From assembly GCA_017421145.1 (NCBI GenBank), contig JAFOTA010000040.1:1-12521 (forward strand): a DNA stretch of 12,521 nucleotides, written 5' to 3'. Below are positions 6,317 to 12,521 of the stretch, piece by piece (the first letter of the stretch is position 1; the number at the start of each line of letters is the position of its first letter). The stretch is from Treponema sp. Its GTDB lineage: Bacteria > Spirochaetota > Spirochaetia > Treponematales > Treponemataceae. Position numbers and translations under genes: made by a program. Below the pieces are notes generated by a model that did no database searches, was not told the origin of the DNA, and was given only the letters and a program-made list of their open reading frames with translations.

Positions 6317-6392
6317 GGGTACGTATTTACTTGGTAATACTGAGTGTGTATGATCCATTTCAGGAAAACAGGCATCAGCCGGCTTTTTTGTT
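6317..6392 (+). ncRNA. Candidate small RNA or structured leader
   Basis: Downstream of the perfect promoter lie about 75 bases with no credible coding frame, ending in AGCCGGCTTTTTTG (6377-6390), a GC palindrome followed by a T-run. Internal pairing is possible: GTATT-t-AC and GT-AATAC around a TTG loop (about 6323-6340), TGATCC (6351 onward) with GGCATCA (about 6371-6377), and the small stem GGC-ATCA-GCC (6371-6380) just before the T-run. I compared it by eye with the common riboswitch classes, SRP RNA and 6S RNA and saw no match. It may be an independent sRNA, or an attenuator for the chemotaxis receptor. The terminator stem is short, so termination is uncertain. Confidence 0.35.
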
Positions 6393-6393
6393 T

Positions 6394-6419
6394 TAAATAA
6401 TTTAATAATATACCGAATT
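6394..6419 (+). promoter_or_regulatory. Possible sigma-28 (FliA/SigD-type) promoter for the chemotaxis receptor
   Basis: TAAA (6394-6397), 14 bases, then ACCGAATT (6412-6419) resembles the motility sigma factor pattern TAAA-N15-GCCGATAA. The CCGA core is matched, but the last three bases and the spacing are imperfect. Location about 130 bases upstream of a chemotaxis gene makes it plausible. The rest of this 295-base intergenic region (6420-6540) is AT-rich with three GGGG runs (6452, 6457, 6496) and nothing else I can name. Confidence 0.3.
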
Positions 6420-6551
6420 TAAATAGTATAAAAAGTTTGTAGTTTATGTTTGGGGTGGGGAATTTTTTATCATTTGTAATTAATTGCAGTCCATTGGGGT
6501 GTTTTTTGCGAATGTAGTTTTCCTTACTTTTTTTTCTTAGAGGAGTTATTT

Positions 6552-8438
6552 ATGACTAACGAGATTAAAGATAAGATCCCGGAGAAGAAGATAACTAGAC
6601 GGACCTTGCTTATGCTATGGCTGACCTATCTGCTTCCTCCTCCGATATTTATTGTGGCGGAACTTGCTATGGGCGCTGTGACGGGTCCTGAGCTTGCCGC
6701 CGCTATTTCTGATCCCTGCGTGTGGATTATTCCATTTTTTCAGATTTCTGTACCGTATTTCATGTTCCTTTGGTACAGGTCCTTCATAGATAAGTACGAC
6801 GGCTCGGAGGAATATATCGTCAGGTGCAACAAATTCATAAATCTGTTTGAAAAAGTCTCCATCATTTTTCCGGTGCTTTTTTCCGCTCTTTCGCCTCTTG
6901 TCTATATCTTAAGATACAACCAGAGGGGACTTTCGTATGCCGCGTTCGCCGGTGAGTCTCCGTTCTTGTACCAGATGACTTTGATGCTGGGAATCACGTT
7001 CGTTTTTTCTTTGTTCACGTACATCATCTACATGCAGAGCATTGAGCATCATCTTTGGTGGCTTCCATACAGGTCCGAGTTCAAGACTATGGGACTTGTC
7101 AGAAGGATTGTTCTTGCCGCCATATTCGGAATTGTGGGATTGGTTCTGATCGTTGAGACCATGTTCTTTATTCCGGCCAACCGTTCGCTTTCAAACTACG
7201 AATTTTTGATAAGGATTTTGCCTTTCGTCGCCGTCGCGGTTGTGATGGACGTAATAGACTTTTTCTGCAACATCAACGACATAAAGAAGAACATGATGTC
7301 GATTTCCGATCTTTCGGACTCCCTTTCAAAAAGGGATTACACGTCCGATGAGCTCCGGGTGATTTTGAGGTGCGAACTTGGGGACCTTATCAAAAATCTC
7401 AACTCCTTCTCCGAAAACACACGCAATGTTCTTATTGGAATCAGACATTCGATAGAAACTTCAAACAAAACTGCTGCTTTGCTCGGTGAAAGTATGGGCA
7501 GCGCGTCCGTGAGCGTGTCGGACATAACCAACGGCATAGAGACAATCGGCATGTCGATTTCGGATCAGGCGGCTGGAGTCGAGGAGGCAAACGCTTCCGC
7601 CACTCACATCATGTCCACAATCCGCAGTCTGAACCAGAGCGTCGAGATCCAGTCAAAGTGCGTGGGTGAATCATCGGCGGCTGTTGACGAGATGGTCGCG
7701 AATATCCGCAGCATGACACAGATTTTGGAAAAGAACACGGACGCGGTTAATTCTCTCGGCCAGGCATCTGATGAGGGAAGGCAGAGCGTCCAGAGCGCGG
7801 TAACCATGTCGCAGGAGATTATCGCACAGTCAGCGTCACTCATGGAGGCCTCTTCGATTATCCAGACCATAGCGAGCCAGACCAACCTTCTCGCCATGAA
7901 CGCGGCCATTGAGTCTGCACACGCCGGTGAAGCAGGAAAGGGATTTGCTGTTGTTGCGGATGAAATCAGAAAACTTGCGGAACAGTCAAGCAAACAGGGA
8001 AAGGCAATCAGCGACAGTCTGAAGGCTCTCTCCTCTTCAATAGAAATGGTCTCCTCTCACACTAAGGATGTCCAGCAGAAGTTTGATGTAATCTATGGAC
8101 TTGCCCAGACGGTAAGAACCCAGGAAAGCGTGATCATGAACGCCATGGCCGAGCAGTCTGAGGGAAACCAGCAGGTGCTTGATGCGATGAAACAGATCAG
8201 CGACACGACATCGGTGGTTAGAAACGGCTCGCAGGAAATGATGGTCGGAGGAGAACAGATTGTCCGTGAAATGAAAGTCCTGAACGAATCCACCGGAAAG
8301 ATAAAGGAGCGGATGAACGCCATGACCGCAAGTGTTAACGGAATCATGGACGCGATGAAGGAAGTCTCAACCAGTTCCGAAAAAAATATGTCCGACCTGA
8401 ACGAGCTTGGAAAGATAATAGAAACTTTCAAACTGTAA
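6552..8438 (+). CDS. Methyl-accepting chemotaxis protein with six N-terminal membrane helices
   Basis: The 628-residue receptor would pass a stimulus to CheA/CheW to control flagellar rotation. The N-terminal 240 residues hold six predicted membrane helices (about 18-40, 55-75, 100-120, 138-160, 183-207, 216-238) with only short outside loops, in place of the usual two helices flanking a periplasmic ligand domain. A connecting region of about 60 residues leads to a long coiled-coil signalling domain. The conserved hairpin tip lies near 435-480: [20 protein letters not shown], then [20 protein letters not shown]. Gln/Glu/Ala/Ser-rich heptads on both sides are candidate methylation helices. There is no C-terminal CheR-binding pentapeptide (it ends ETFKL). 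AGGAG is six bases before the ATG. Codons are more GC-rich than those of the neighbouring genes. The sensing mode is probably membrane-embedded, but the ligand is unknown. Confidence 0.93.
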   Translation: MTNEIKDKIPEKKITRRTLLMLWLTYLLPPPIFIVAELAMGAVTGPELAAAISDPCVWIIPFFQISVPYFMFLWYRSFIDKYDGSEEYIVRCNKFINLFEKVSIIFPVLFSALSPLVYILRYNQRGLSYAAFAGESPFLYQMTLMLGITFVFSLFTYIIYMQSIEHHLWWLPYRSEFKTMGLVRRIVLAAIFGIVGLVLIVETMFFIPANRSLSNYEFLIRILPFVAVAVVMDVIDFFCNINDIKKNMMSISDLSDSLSKRDYTSDELRVILRCELGDLIKNLNSFSENTRNVLIGIRHSIETSNKTAALLGESMGSASVSVSDITNGIETIGMSISDQAAGVEEANASATHIMSTIRSLNQSVEIQSKCVGESSAAVDEMVANIRSMTQILEKNTDAVNSLGQASDEGRQSVQSAVTMSQEIIAQSASLMEASSIIQTIASQTNLLAMNAAIESAHAGEAGKGFAVVADEIRKLAEQSSKQGKAISDSLKALSSSIEMVSSHTKDVQQKFDVIYGLAQTVRTQESVIMNAMAEQSEGNQQVLDAMKQISDTTSVVRNGSQEMMVGGEQIVREMKVLNESTGKIKERMNAMTASVNGIMDAMKEVSTSSEKNMSDLNELGKIIETFKL

Positions 8439-8446
8439 AACCGGAC

Positions 8447-8854
8447 AGAAAATACCGACGGGTAAAATTATTTCTTGACAAGTTTGCTTGGCTTATTATG
8501 GCCGCGATGAATCATATCATAAACGGAAGCTTTATCGTGTTCACGCTGATGTTTTTGATTCCCGCAATTGTCCACGGAAAATGCGCGAACTGTCACTATA
8601 TCTGCTGGATGGCTCCTTTTATGATTTTGGGATACAAGTTCGGACGGCTGATTCATCTGCCCCAGCTGAAAATAAAATCAAAGGCGTCGGATTGTGCCGG
8701 ATGCGGAAAATGCAATGCTGTTTGTCCGATGAGCGTTGATGTAAAAAAACTTGCCGCGGGCGGTGAGATAAAAACTGCGGAATGTATTTTGTGCGGTTAA
8801 TGCGTGTCCGCATGTTCAAAAAAAGTCCTCGGATATAAGATGGGGAGAAAGTGA
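8447..8854 (+). pseudogene. Decayed membrane-anchored 4Fe-4S ferredoxin-type protein
   Basis: The frame encodes, in order, RKYRRVKLFLDKFAWLI, a membrane helix (NGSFIVFTLMFLIPAIV), the motif CHYICWMAPFMILG, a cluster motif CAGCGKCNAVCP (about 8692-8727), and ECILCG followed by TAA (8798-8800) and then CVSACSKKVLGYKMGRK up to TGA at 8852-8854. If the TAA is read as an amino acid the result is a perfect second cluster, CILCGxCVSAC, so the stop falls between the second and third cysteines. The family (polyferredoxins related to NapH/CcoG) normally has a longer N-terminal membrane part; here the homologous-looking sequence starts just after the chemotaxis receptor stop. The only ATGs (8498, 8507) lie inside the conserved part and lack a ribosome binding site. 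Two independent defects argue for a pseudogene, unless the TAA is a sequencing error. Confidence 0.75.
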
Positions 8855-8878
8855 GAGAGTGCGGAAATCAATTTTACA

Positions 8879-8912
8879 GGGGAGTCCTGCCCATGCAAAA
8901 GGAAGACTCCCC
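8879..8912. terminator. Hairpin between the ferredoxin remnant and the convergent DHH gene
   Basis: GGGGAGTC (8879-8886) and GACTCCCC (8905-8912) form a perfect eight-base-pair stem with an 18-base loop between two convergent genes. On the minus strand, which ends the DHH gene, the stem is followed by TGTAAAATTG, and on the plus strand by a small ACTTCGAAGT palindrome (8916-8925) and TTTT. Neither side has a full T-run, so it may be a weak bidirectional terminator. Confidence 0.45.
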
Positions 8913-8946
8913 CGGACTTCGAAGTTTTAATATGCTTTTAACTGTC

Positions 8947-9873
8947 TCAGCCGTTTGCAAGTGATTTCAGTTCTGCGAGCATCTTCGGAAGTTCTGTTTC
9001 CATGTTGTCGCTTTTGAACTGGCATGTTCCGACTTTTTCATGGCCGCCGCCGCCGTATTTGAGCATGAGGCTTCCAACGTTCACTTTGCACGTTTTGTTG
9101 AGTATGCTGTATCCGACTGCAGCAGAGCAACCTTCACCGCCTTTTCCGCTTGTAATCCATGCAGAGATGTTCTGTTCAGGATACATGCTGTAAATCATAA
9201 ATCGGTTTCCTGTATAGATGGGGTCAACTCCACGCAAGTCCGAGATGATGAGGTTTCCGTCAACGGATGTATGAGCCTTGACCATCTCCTTGAATTTTTC
9301 CGTCTGCTCGTTATAAACTTCGATGCGTTCTTTTACGTCGGGCATTGCAAGAATTTCTTCGGTAGATTTGTCGCGGCATGCAACCATCAGTTTTTCCATG
9401 AGCGCATAGTTCGGCACGGTGAAATCACGCCAGCGTCCGAGTCCGGTACGTGGATCCATTAAAAATCCGACGAGAATCCATCCCTGTGGATTTTGGATTT
9501 CATCGATTGTCAAGTTTCCTGAATCAACTTTATCAACGGCCGTCATAATGTCATCAAAGTTCGGGAACTTTTCCTTTCCGCCGTAATATTCGTAGATGAT
9601 GCGCGCGCATGAAGGAGTGATTCTGCTTTCTCCCTTGTACTTTCCTTTAAGCTGATTGCGCTCAAATTCACTAGAATGATGGTCGAACCAAAGTCCGCAT
9701 CCCTCAACGAACGGAACGTTTGCAAGACAGTCGTTGCTGTCGATCGGAACAAGTCCGTCCTGTAAATCTTTCGGATGTGCGAATTTCCAATGGTCAATTA
9801 TACCGGCTTCAAGAAGAAGCGCACCGCAGGCCAGTCCGTCAAAATCAGAGCGGGTAACAAGTCTCATAGCCAT
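8947..9873 (-). CDS. DHH-family phosphoesterase
   Basis: The 308-residue cytoplasmic protein belongs to the DHH/DHHA1 superfamily (RecJ, exopolyphosphatase, nano-RNase and cyclic-dinucleotide phosphodiesterases). Motif I is TRSDFDG (7-13, metal-binding Asp10 and Asp12), motif III is the signature WFDHHSSEF with Asp64-His65-His66, a further acidic site is DKVDSG (114-119), and the DHHA1-type substrate-binding loop is KYGGGGHEKVGTCQF (272-286). This predicts a manganese-dependent phosphodiester or phosphoanhydride hydrolase, but the substrate cannot be assigned. There is no CBS or GGDEF domain and no RecJ-type OB domain. The ATG at 9873 is supported by AGAGG eight bases upstream; a second ATG two codons later is less well placed. 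The gene appears monocistronic with an extended -10 promoter. Confidence 0.88.
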   Translation of the reverse strand: MAMRLVTRSDFDGLACGALLLEAGIIDHWKFAHPKDLQDGLVPIDSNDCLANVPFVEGCGLWFDHHSSEFERNQLKGKYKGESRITPSCARIIYEYYGGKEKFPNFDDIMTAVDKVDSGNLTIDEIQNPQGWILVGFLMDPRTGLGRWRDFTVPNYALMEKLMVACRDKSTEEILAMPDVKERIEVYNEQTEKFKEMVKAHTSVDGNLIISDLRGVDPIYTGNRFMIYSMYPEQNISAWITSGKGGEGCSAAVGYSILNKTCKVNVGSLMLKYGGGGHEKVGTCQFKSDNMETELPKMLAELKSLANG

Positions 9874-9907
9874 ATATTTTTCCTCTCAGTTTATTTTTAT
9901 AGCTTAT

Positions 9908-9916
9908 ATTTTACCA
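9908..9916 (-). promoter_or_regulatory. Possible extended -10 promoter for the DHH gene
   Basis: The minus strand reads TGGTAAAAT, a TG plus a five-of-six -10 hexamer, about 35 bases upstream of the start codon. No clear -35 hexamer is seen at the right distance. Confidence 0.4.
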
Positions 9917-9987
9917 GATAAGCCGTAAAAAGATAGTGGCAAAATCAAATTTTCGCAAAAAAACTTTTGAAATTTCACCCAACCATT

Positions 9988-10015
9988 TTGGAAGATTTCT
10001 TCTATATTATATATT
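9988..10015 (+). promoter_or_regulatory. Possible sigma-70 promoter for the alpha/beta hydrolase
   Basis: TTGGAA (9988-9993), 16-base spacer and TATATT (10010-10015) match 9 of 12 consensus positions. Transcription would start about 45 bases before the hydrolase ATG. Confidence 0.4.
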
Positions 10016-10065
10016 CGTGTGCATATTGAATGGATTAATCAGAAAAAAAATGCTAGCATGATTGC

Positions 10066-10746
10066 ATGGACATAGAACATTTTTTTATTGAGCGTGGAAC
10101 CGGGGAGCCTCTGATTCTTCTTCATGGAAACGGTGAAGATTCAAGTTATTTTTCAAATCAGATGGAAGCCTTTTCTGCCGCATACCATGTTTTTGCGCTT
10201 GATACAAGAGGACACGGAAAAACAGAAAGGGGAACCGAGCCTTTTACGATCAGGCAGTTTGCGGACGATCTGCTTTCGTTCATGGACAACCGCGGATTGG
10301 ACAAAGCAAATGTCCTGGGTTTTTCAGACGGTGCAAACATCGCTATGATTTTTGCAATCAAATATCCGTCCAGAACAAACAAGCTGATTTTAAACGGCGG
10401 AAATCTTGATGCAGGCGGAATAAAAGCTTCAACACAGATTTCGATAGAGATAGGATATAAAATTGCAAATGCATTCGCAAAGAAAAATCCGAATGCAAAA
10501 GCCAATGCCGAAATGCTCGGCCTCATGGTGAACGACCCGAACATTTCTCTGGAAGATTTAAGGAAAATAAAATCCCCGGTGCTTGTCATCGCCGGAACGA
10601 ACGACATGGTGAAAGAAAAGCACACGAGGCTCATTGCAGAAAACATCGACGGTGCGGAACTTAAATTCATAAAAGGAAATCATTTTATCGCAAATAAAAA
10701 GCCGGAGGAATTCAATAGGGTGGTCATGGAATTTTTGCATGGGTAA
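10066..10746 (+). CDS. Alpha/beta-fold hydrolase
   Basis: The 226-residue protein is a compact alpha/beta hydrolase. It has the oxyanion-hole strand PLILLHGNGEDSSYF (15-29), the DTRGHGKTE turn (46-54), the nucleophile elbow GFSDGAN with Ser87 (GxSxG), a small lid region around 112-160, the acidic residue Asp180 in VLVIAGTNDMV, and the catalytic His206 in IKGNHFIANK. The triad Ser-Asp-His is therefore complete and an esterase, lipase or similar activity is likely; the substrate is unknown. No signal peptide, so probably cytoplasmic. No Shine-Dalgarno sequence precedes the ATG at 10066. That ATG sits four bases before the stop of a short upstream frame starting at 10058 (ATG ATT GCA TGG ACA TAG), and may be translated weakly or by re-initiation. 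Confidence 0.87.
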   Translation: MDIEHFFIERGTGEPLILLHGNGEDSSYFSNQMEAFSAAYHVFALDTRGHGKTERGTEPFTIRQFADDLLSFMDNRGLDKANVLGFSDGANIAMIFAIKYPSRTNKLILNGGNLDAGGIKASTQISIEIGYKIANAFAKKNPNAKANAEMLGLMVNDPNISLEDLRKIKSPVLVIAGTNDMVKEKHTRLIAENIDGAELKFIKGNHFIANKKPEEFNRVVMEFLHG

Positions 10747-10783
10747 AAATGCCTGAAAGAAGCGATTCATTCCGACCCATAAT

Positions 10784-10833
10784 ATCCCGGAATAAAAAAC
10801 ACTATGCTGTCATTTGGATTCCGGGATTTGTTT
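10784..10833 (+). terminator. Rho-independent-like terminator after the alpha/beta hydrolase
   Basis: ATCCCGGAAT (10784-10793) and ATTCCGGGAT (10818-10827) form a perfect ten-base-pair stem with a 24-base loop, followed by TTGTTTTAG. The T-rich tail favours the plus strand. The opposite gene ends at 10861, so the hairpin may also serve it, though it lacks a T-run on that side. Confidence 0.6.
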
Positions 10834-10860
10834 TAGTTCAAAGCTGTGCTTTTAATATAA

Positions 10861-11259
10861 TCAAAACTTAACGGTGCGCGGGGCAGATGCAAAGCTTGAG
10901 AATGTTGCCGTTGCATTTTTGAAATAAAGCACTTCGGTGTTGTCGTCATCGGCGGAATACATTTTCTGAAGCTCCGGATAATGTGAAAGCATGTCTGCTT
11001 TTGCAGCGCGGTTTTCGTCACGGACAAGTTCGCCTGCAAGCCTGAGCCATTGACCGCTTGAACCGTCGAAGCAGCAGATTTCAACGTGCGGATTTTTTTG
11101 AATCTGCTTTGAAACTTCCTTGCTTTTTCCTGTCTGGATGTAAAGCTTTCCGTCAAAAAGATTTATCGTGCCGAACGGTCTGTTACGAGGCTGTCCGTCT
11201 TCAACCGTCGCAAGATAATATGTTCCGCATTTTTTTATAAAATCATAAATCTCGTTCAT
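10861..11259 (-). CDS. Pyridoxamine 5'-phosphate oxidase-like flavin-binding protein
   Basis: The 132-residue protein has the split-barrel fold signature of the PNPOx-like family: CGTYYLATVEDGQPRNRPFG (11-30), the strand KLYIQTGKSKEVSKQI (38-53), NPHVEICCF (56-64) and WLRLAGELV (71-79). Members bind FMN, sometimes F420 or heme, and reduce or protect against small toxic compounds. The short length and lack of the PdxH C-terminal motif argue against a true vitamin B6 oxidase. AGGAG lies seven bases upstream of the ATG at 11259, inside an A-rich run, which supports this start. It is a single gene facing the alpha/beta hydrolase, with a 114-base spacer containing the hydrolase terminator. Confidence 0.85.
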   Translation of the reverse strand: MNEIYDFIKKCGTYYLATVEDGQPRNRPFGTINLFDGKLYIQTGKSKEVSKQIQKNPHVEICCFDGSSGQWLRLAGELVRDENRAAKADMLSHYPELQKMYSADDDNTEVLYFKNATATFSSFASAPRTVKF

Positions 11260-11537
11260 TTTTTTTCTCCTGACTTATTCTATCATTTTTTATATTTTTT
11301 ATGGAAGAGCTGAGATGCAAATGAAGATTTTTTTTCTGTAAAAAGATTGACAAGTTTTATTTTTCATAATAATCTACAAAAACTAGCTTAATCTAATTTA
11401 GGAGACATATAGCCGATGATAATGTAATCTGATTTCCGCAATTTATTTTTCTCTTGTGAGATTTTATTTTGGAAGTCAGTTGCATTTTTATTTTTTCCGG
11501 CGTTGCTTTTTGCGGCTGCTTCCGTATGGAGGCATAT
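11260..11537. other. AT-rich intergenic region between PNPOx-like and ABC-F genes
   Basis: These 278 bases separate two divergent genes. TTGACA (11347-11352) with a weak TAATCT (11370-11375) at 17 bases is the best plus-strand promoter candidate and would give a leader of about 155 bases for the ABC-F gene. Within it, AGGAG (11400-11404) precedes a tiny frame ATG ATA ATG TAA (11416-11427), a weak leader-peptide candidate. The segment nearest the PNPOx-like gene (11280-11340) is A/T runs in which I cannot pick a convincing minus-strand promoter. No repeats or RNA gene recognised. Confidence 0.35.
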
Positions 11538-12521
11538 ATGTCAGTTCAAATCACCAATCTTTATTTTTCTTATCCATCTTCTCATTCAGTTTTGTTTGAA
11601 GATTTTTCTCTGCAGATTTACGGCGGCTGGACTTGTGTTGCCGGGAGCAATGGCTCGGGAAAAAGCACTCTCCTGAAATTGATTTCCGGATTGATCTCTC
11701 CTGATTCCGGGAAAATTGCTGCTGGCGGTGAAACGGTCTATTGTCCGCAAGAAAGTTCCGAGATGCCTGAAAATCTCTACAATGCATTTTGGAGCGGCGA
11801 CAATGACGTGCGCAGATTTTTTTCTCAGCTTCATGTTACCGAAGAAATGCTTGACCGTTATGAAAGTCTTTCCGGCGGAGAAAAAAAACGCATTCAGATT
11901 GCATGTGCGCTTTCTGAAAAACCGTCCGTACTGCTTTTGGATGAACCGACAAATCACCTTGATTCTGCGGCTTCAAAAATGATTTCCGATGCTCTCAGGC
12001 TGTTTGACGGGATTGGAATCATGGTGAGCCACGACCGTTCGTTTTCCGATCTGCTTTGCACACGCACCGTTTTTCTTTTCAATGAGTCGCATGCTTTTTC
12101 CGGCGGAAGGGATTGCACCGTCTATGATTCATATCCATGCGCTCTTACAAAAGCCCTTGAGCTGAGAAAGAACAATTCAAATCAGTCCAGAGGTGAATGG
12201 GAAAAATTGAATTCAAAGCTTTCATCCGAAAAACAGAGAAGCAGGAAACTTGAAGCAGAAAATGAAAAATCAAAAAGCAGGCTTTCAAAAAAATCTTCCG
12301 ATCCTAAAGACCATGATGCGCAAAGAAAAATCGATGTCGCAAGAATCAGCGGAAAAGACCGCACGACCGGAGATGCAAAAGCAAGGCTTGAAACTCAGAT
12401 ACGGCAAACTGAATCAGCCCGTGACTCTATAAAAAAATCCCTGCAGCGGAAAGAAGGGTTTGCTGTTTCCGAAACCGCATTTTCAAAATCAATCGTCATT
12501 GAAGAAACTGTTTTGAAGCCC
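11538..12521 (+). CDS. ABC-F family ATPase, first ABC domain and linker (3' end beyond window)
   Basis: The frame is open for 328 codons to the right edge with no stop. The first ATP-binding domain has Walker A GSNGSGKST (36-44), Q-loop YCPQE (68-72), signature LSGGEKKR (111-118), Walker B VLLLDEPTNHLD (131-142) and H-loop VSHDR (163-167). It is followed by a long, highly charged, Lys/Glu/Ser-rich helical linker (about 200-305) with DHDAQRKIDVARISGKD, the P-site tRNA-interaction-type linker of ABC-F proteins. No membrane segments. ABC-F proteins act on ribosomes as translation factors or, in some branches, give resistance to ribosome-targeting antibiotics. The distance from Walker A to signature is short (about 70 residues), as in several resistance-type members, but the branch cannot be assigned. 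GGAGG (11528-11532) lies five bases before this ATG; an in-frame ATG at 11526 overlaps that site and was rejected. Confidence 0.88.
   Translation, partial: MSVQITNLYFSYPSSHSVLFEDFSLQIYGGWTCVAGSNGSGKSTLLKLISGLISPDSGKIAAGGETVYCPQESSEMPENLYNAFWSGDNDVRRFFSQLHVTEEMLDRYESLSGGEKKRIQIACALSEKPSVLLLDEPTNHLDSAASKMISDALRLFDGIGIMVSHDRSFSDLLCTRTVFLFNESHAFSGGRDCTVYDSYPCALTKALELRKNNSNQSRGEWEKLNSKLSSEKQRSRKLEAENEKSKSRLSKKSSDPKDHDAQRKIDVARISGKDRTTGDAKARLETQIRQTESARDSIKKSLQRKEGFAVSETAFSKSIVIEETVLKP

Noticed and set aside
6317..6392. Signal recognition particle RNA or a known riboswitch.
   Set aside because: A loose CAGG/GGAA resemblance was seen, but the conserved SRP loop order and stems are not present, and no aptamer consensus that I know fits.
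8475..8480. TTGACA as a -35 box for the ferredoxin-type gene.
   Set aside because: No -10 follows at 16-18 bases and the hexamer lies in the conserved coding part (Leu-Asp-Lys).
11277..11285. TGATAGAAT on the minus strand as an extended -10 for the PNPOx-like gene.
   Set aside because: Transcription from it would start at or inside the AGGAG site (11271-11267), removing the ribosome binding site.
1..12521. CRISPR array, prophage, toxin-antitoxin pair or multi-gene defence system.
   Set aside because: No spaced direct repeats, phage structural genes, small overlapping gene pairs or nuclease genes were seen; the methyltransferase stands alone.

Overview
The window looks like a piece of a Treponema-type spirochaete chromosome. 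This is inferred from moderate-to-low GC, AT-rich intergenic DNA with good sigma-70 promoters, AGGAG/GGAGG ribosome binding sites, and the gene content: a six-helix chemotaxis receptor, a DHH phosphoesterase, a CAP-domain protein and a leucine-rich-repeat fragment. No rRNA, tRNA, CRISPR array or transposase was recognised. Species cannot be named from the sequence.

Left part (1-1860): bases 1 to about 99 read on the minus strand as leucine-rich repeats. They abut, head-on, a TPR protein gene on the plus strand that has no start codon, so this end is a rearrangement or an assembly junction. The TPR gene is followed by an MmcQ/YjbR-family gene and then by a well-formed ribosome binding site and start codon whose reading frame ends after 12 codons at the edge of a GC-rich, hairpin-rich element (about 1744-1834).

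Middle (1858-6256): a secreted CAP-domain protein and an iron-dependent alcohol dehydrogenase on the minus strand. Divergent from them is an exported DUF2141 protein, whose stop codon touches that of a convergent six-helix membrane protein. Next is a D12-class adenine DNA methyltransferase with no restriction gene beside it.

Right part (6257-12521): a 295-base intergenic region with a near-consensus sigma-70 promoter, a possible small RNA and a possible sigma-28 promoter precedes a chemotaxis receptor. Directly after it lies a decayed 4Fe-4S ferredoxin-type gene. It lacks a credible start and carries an in-frame TAA inside its second iron-sulfur motif. A DHH-family phosphoesterase (minus), an alpha/beta hydrolase (plus), a PNPOx-like flavin-binding protein (minus) and the first 328 codons of an ABC-F ATPase (plus, cut by the window edge) follow.

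Most genes are separate transcription units facing different ways; only TPR-YjbR and dehydrogenase-CAP could be operons. There is no obvious multi-gene system. The most interesting items are the broken genes, the GC-rich element, the 5' region of the chemotaxis receptor and the TPR/LRR junction.
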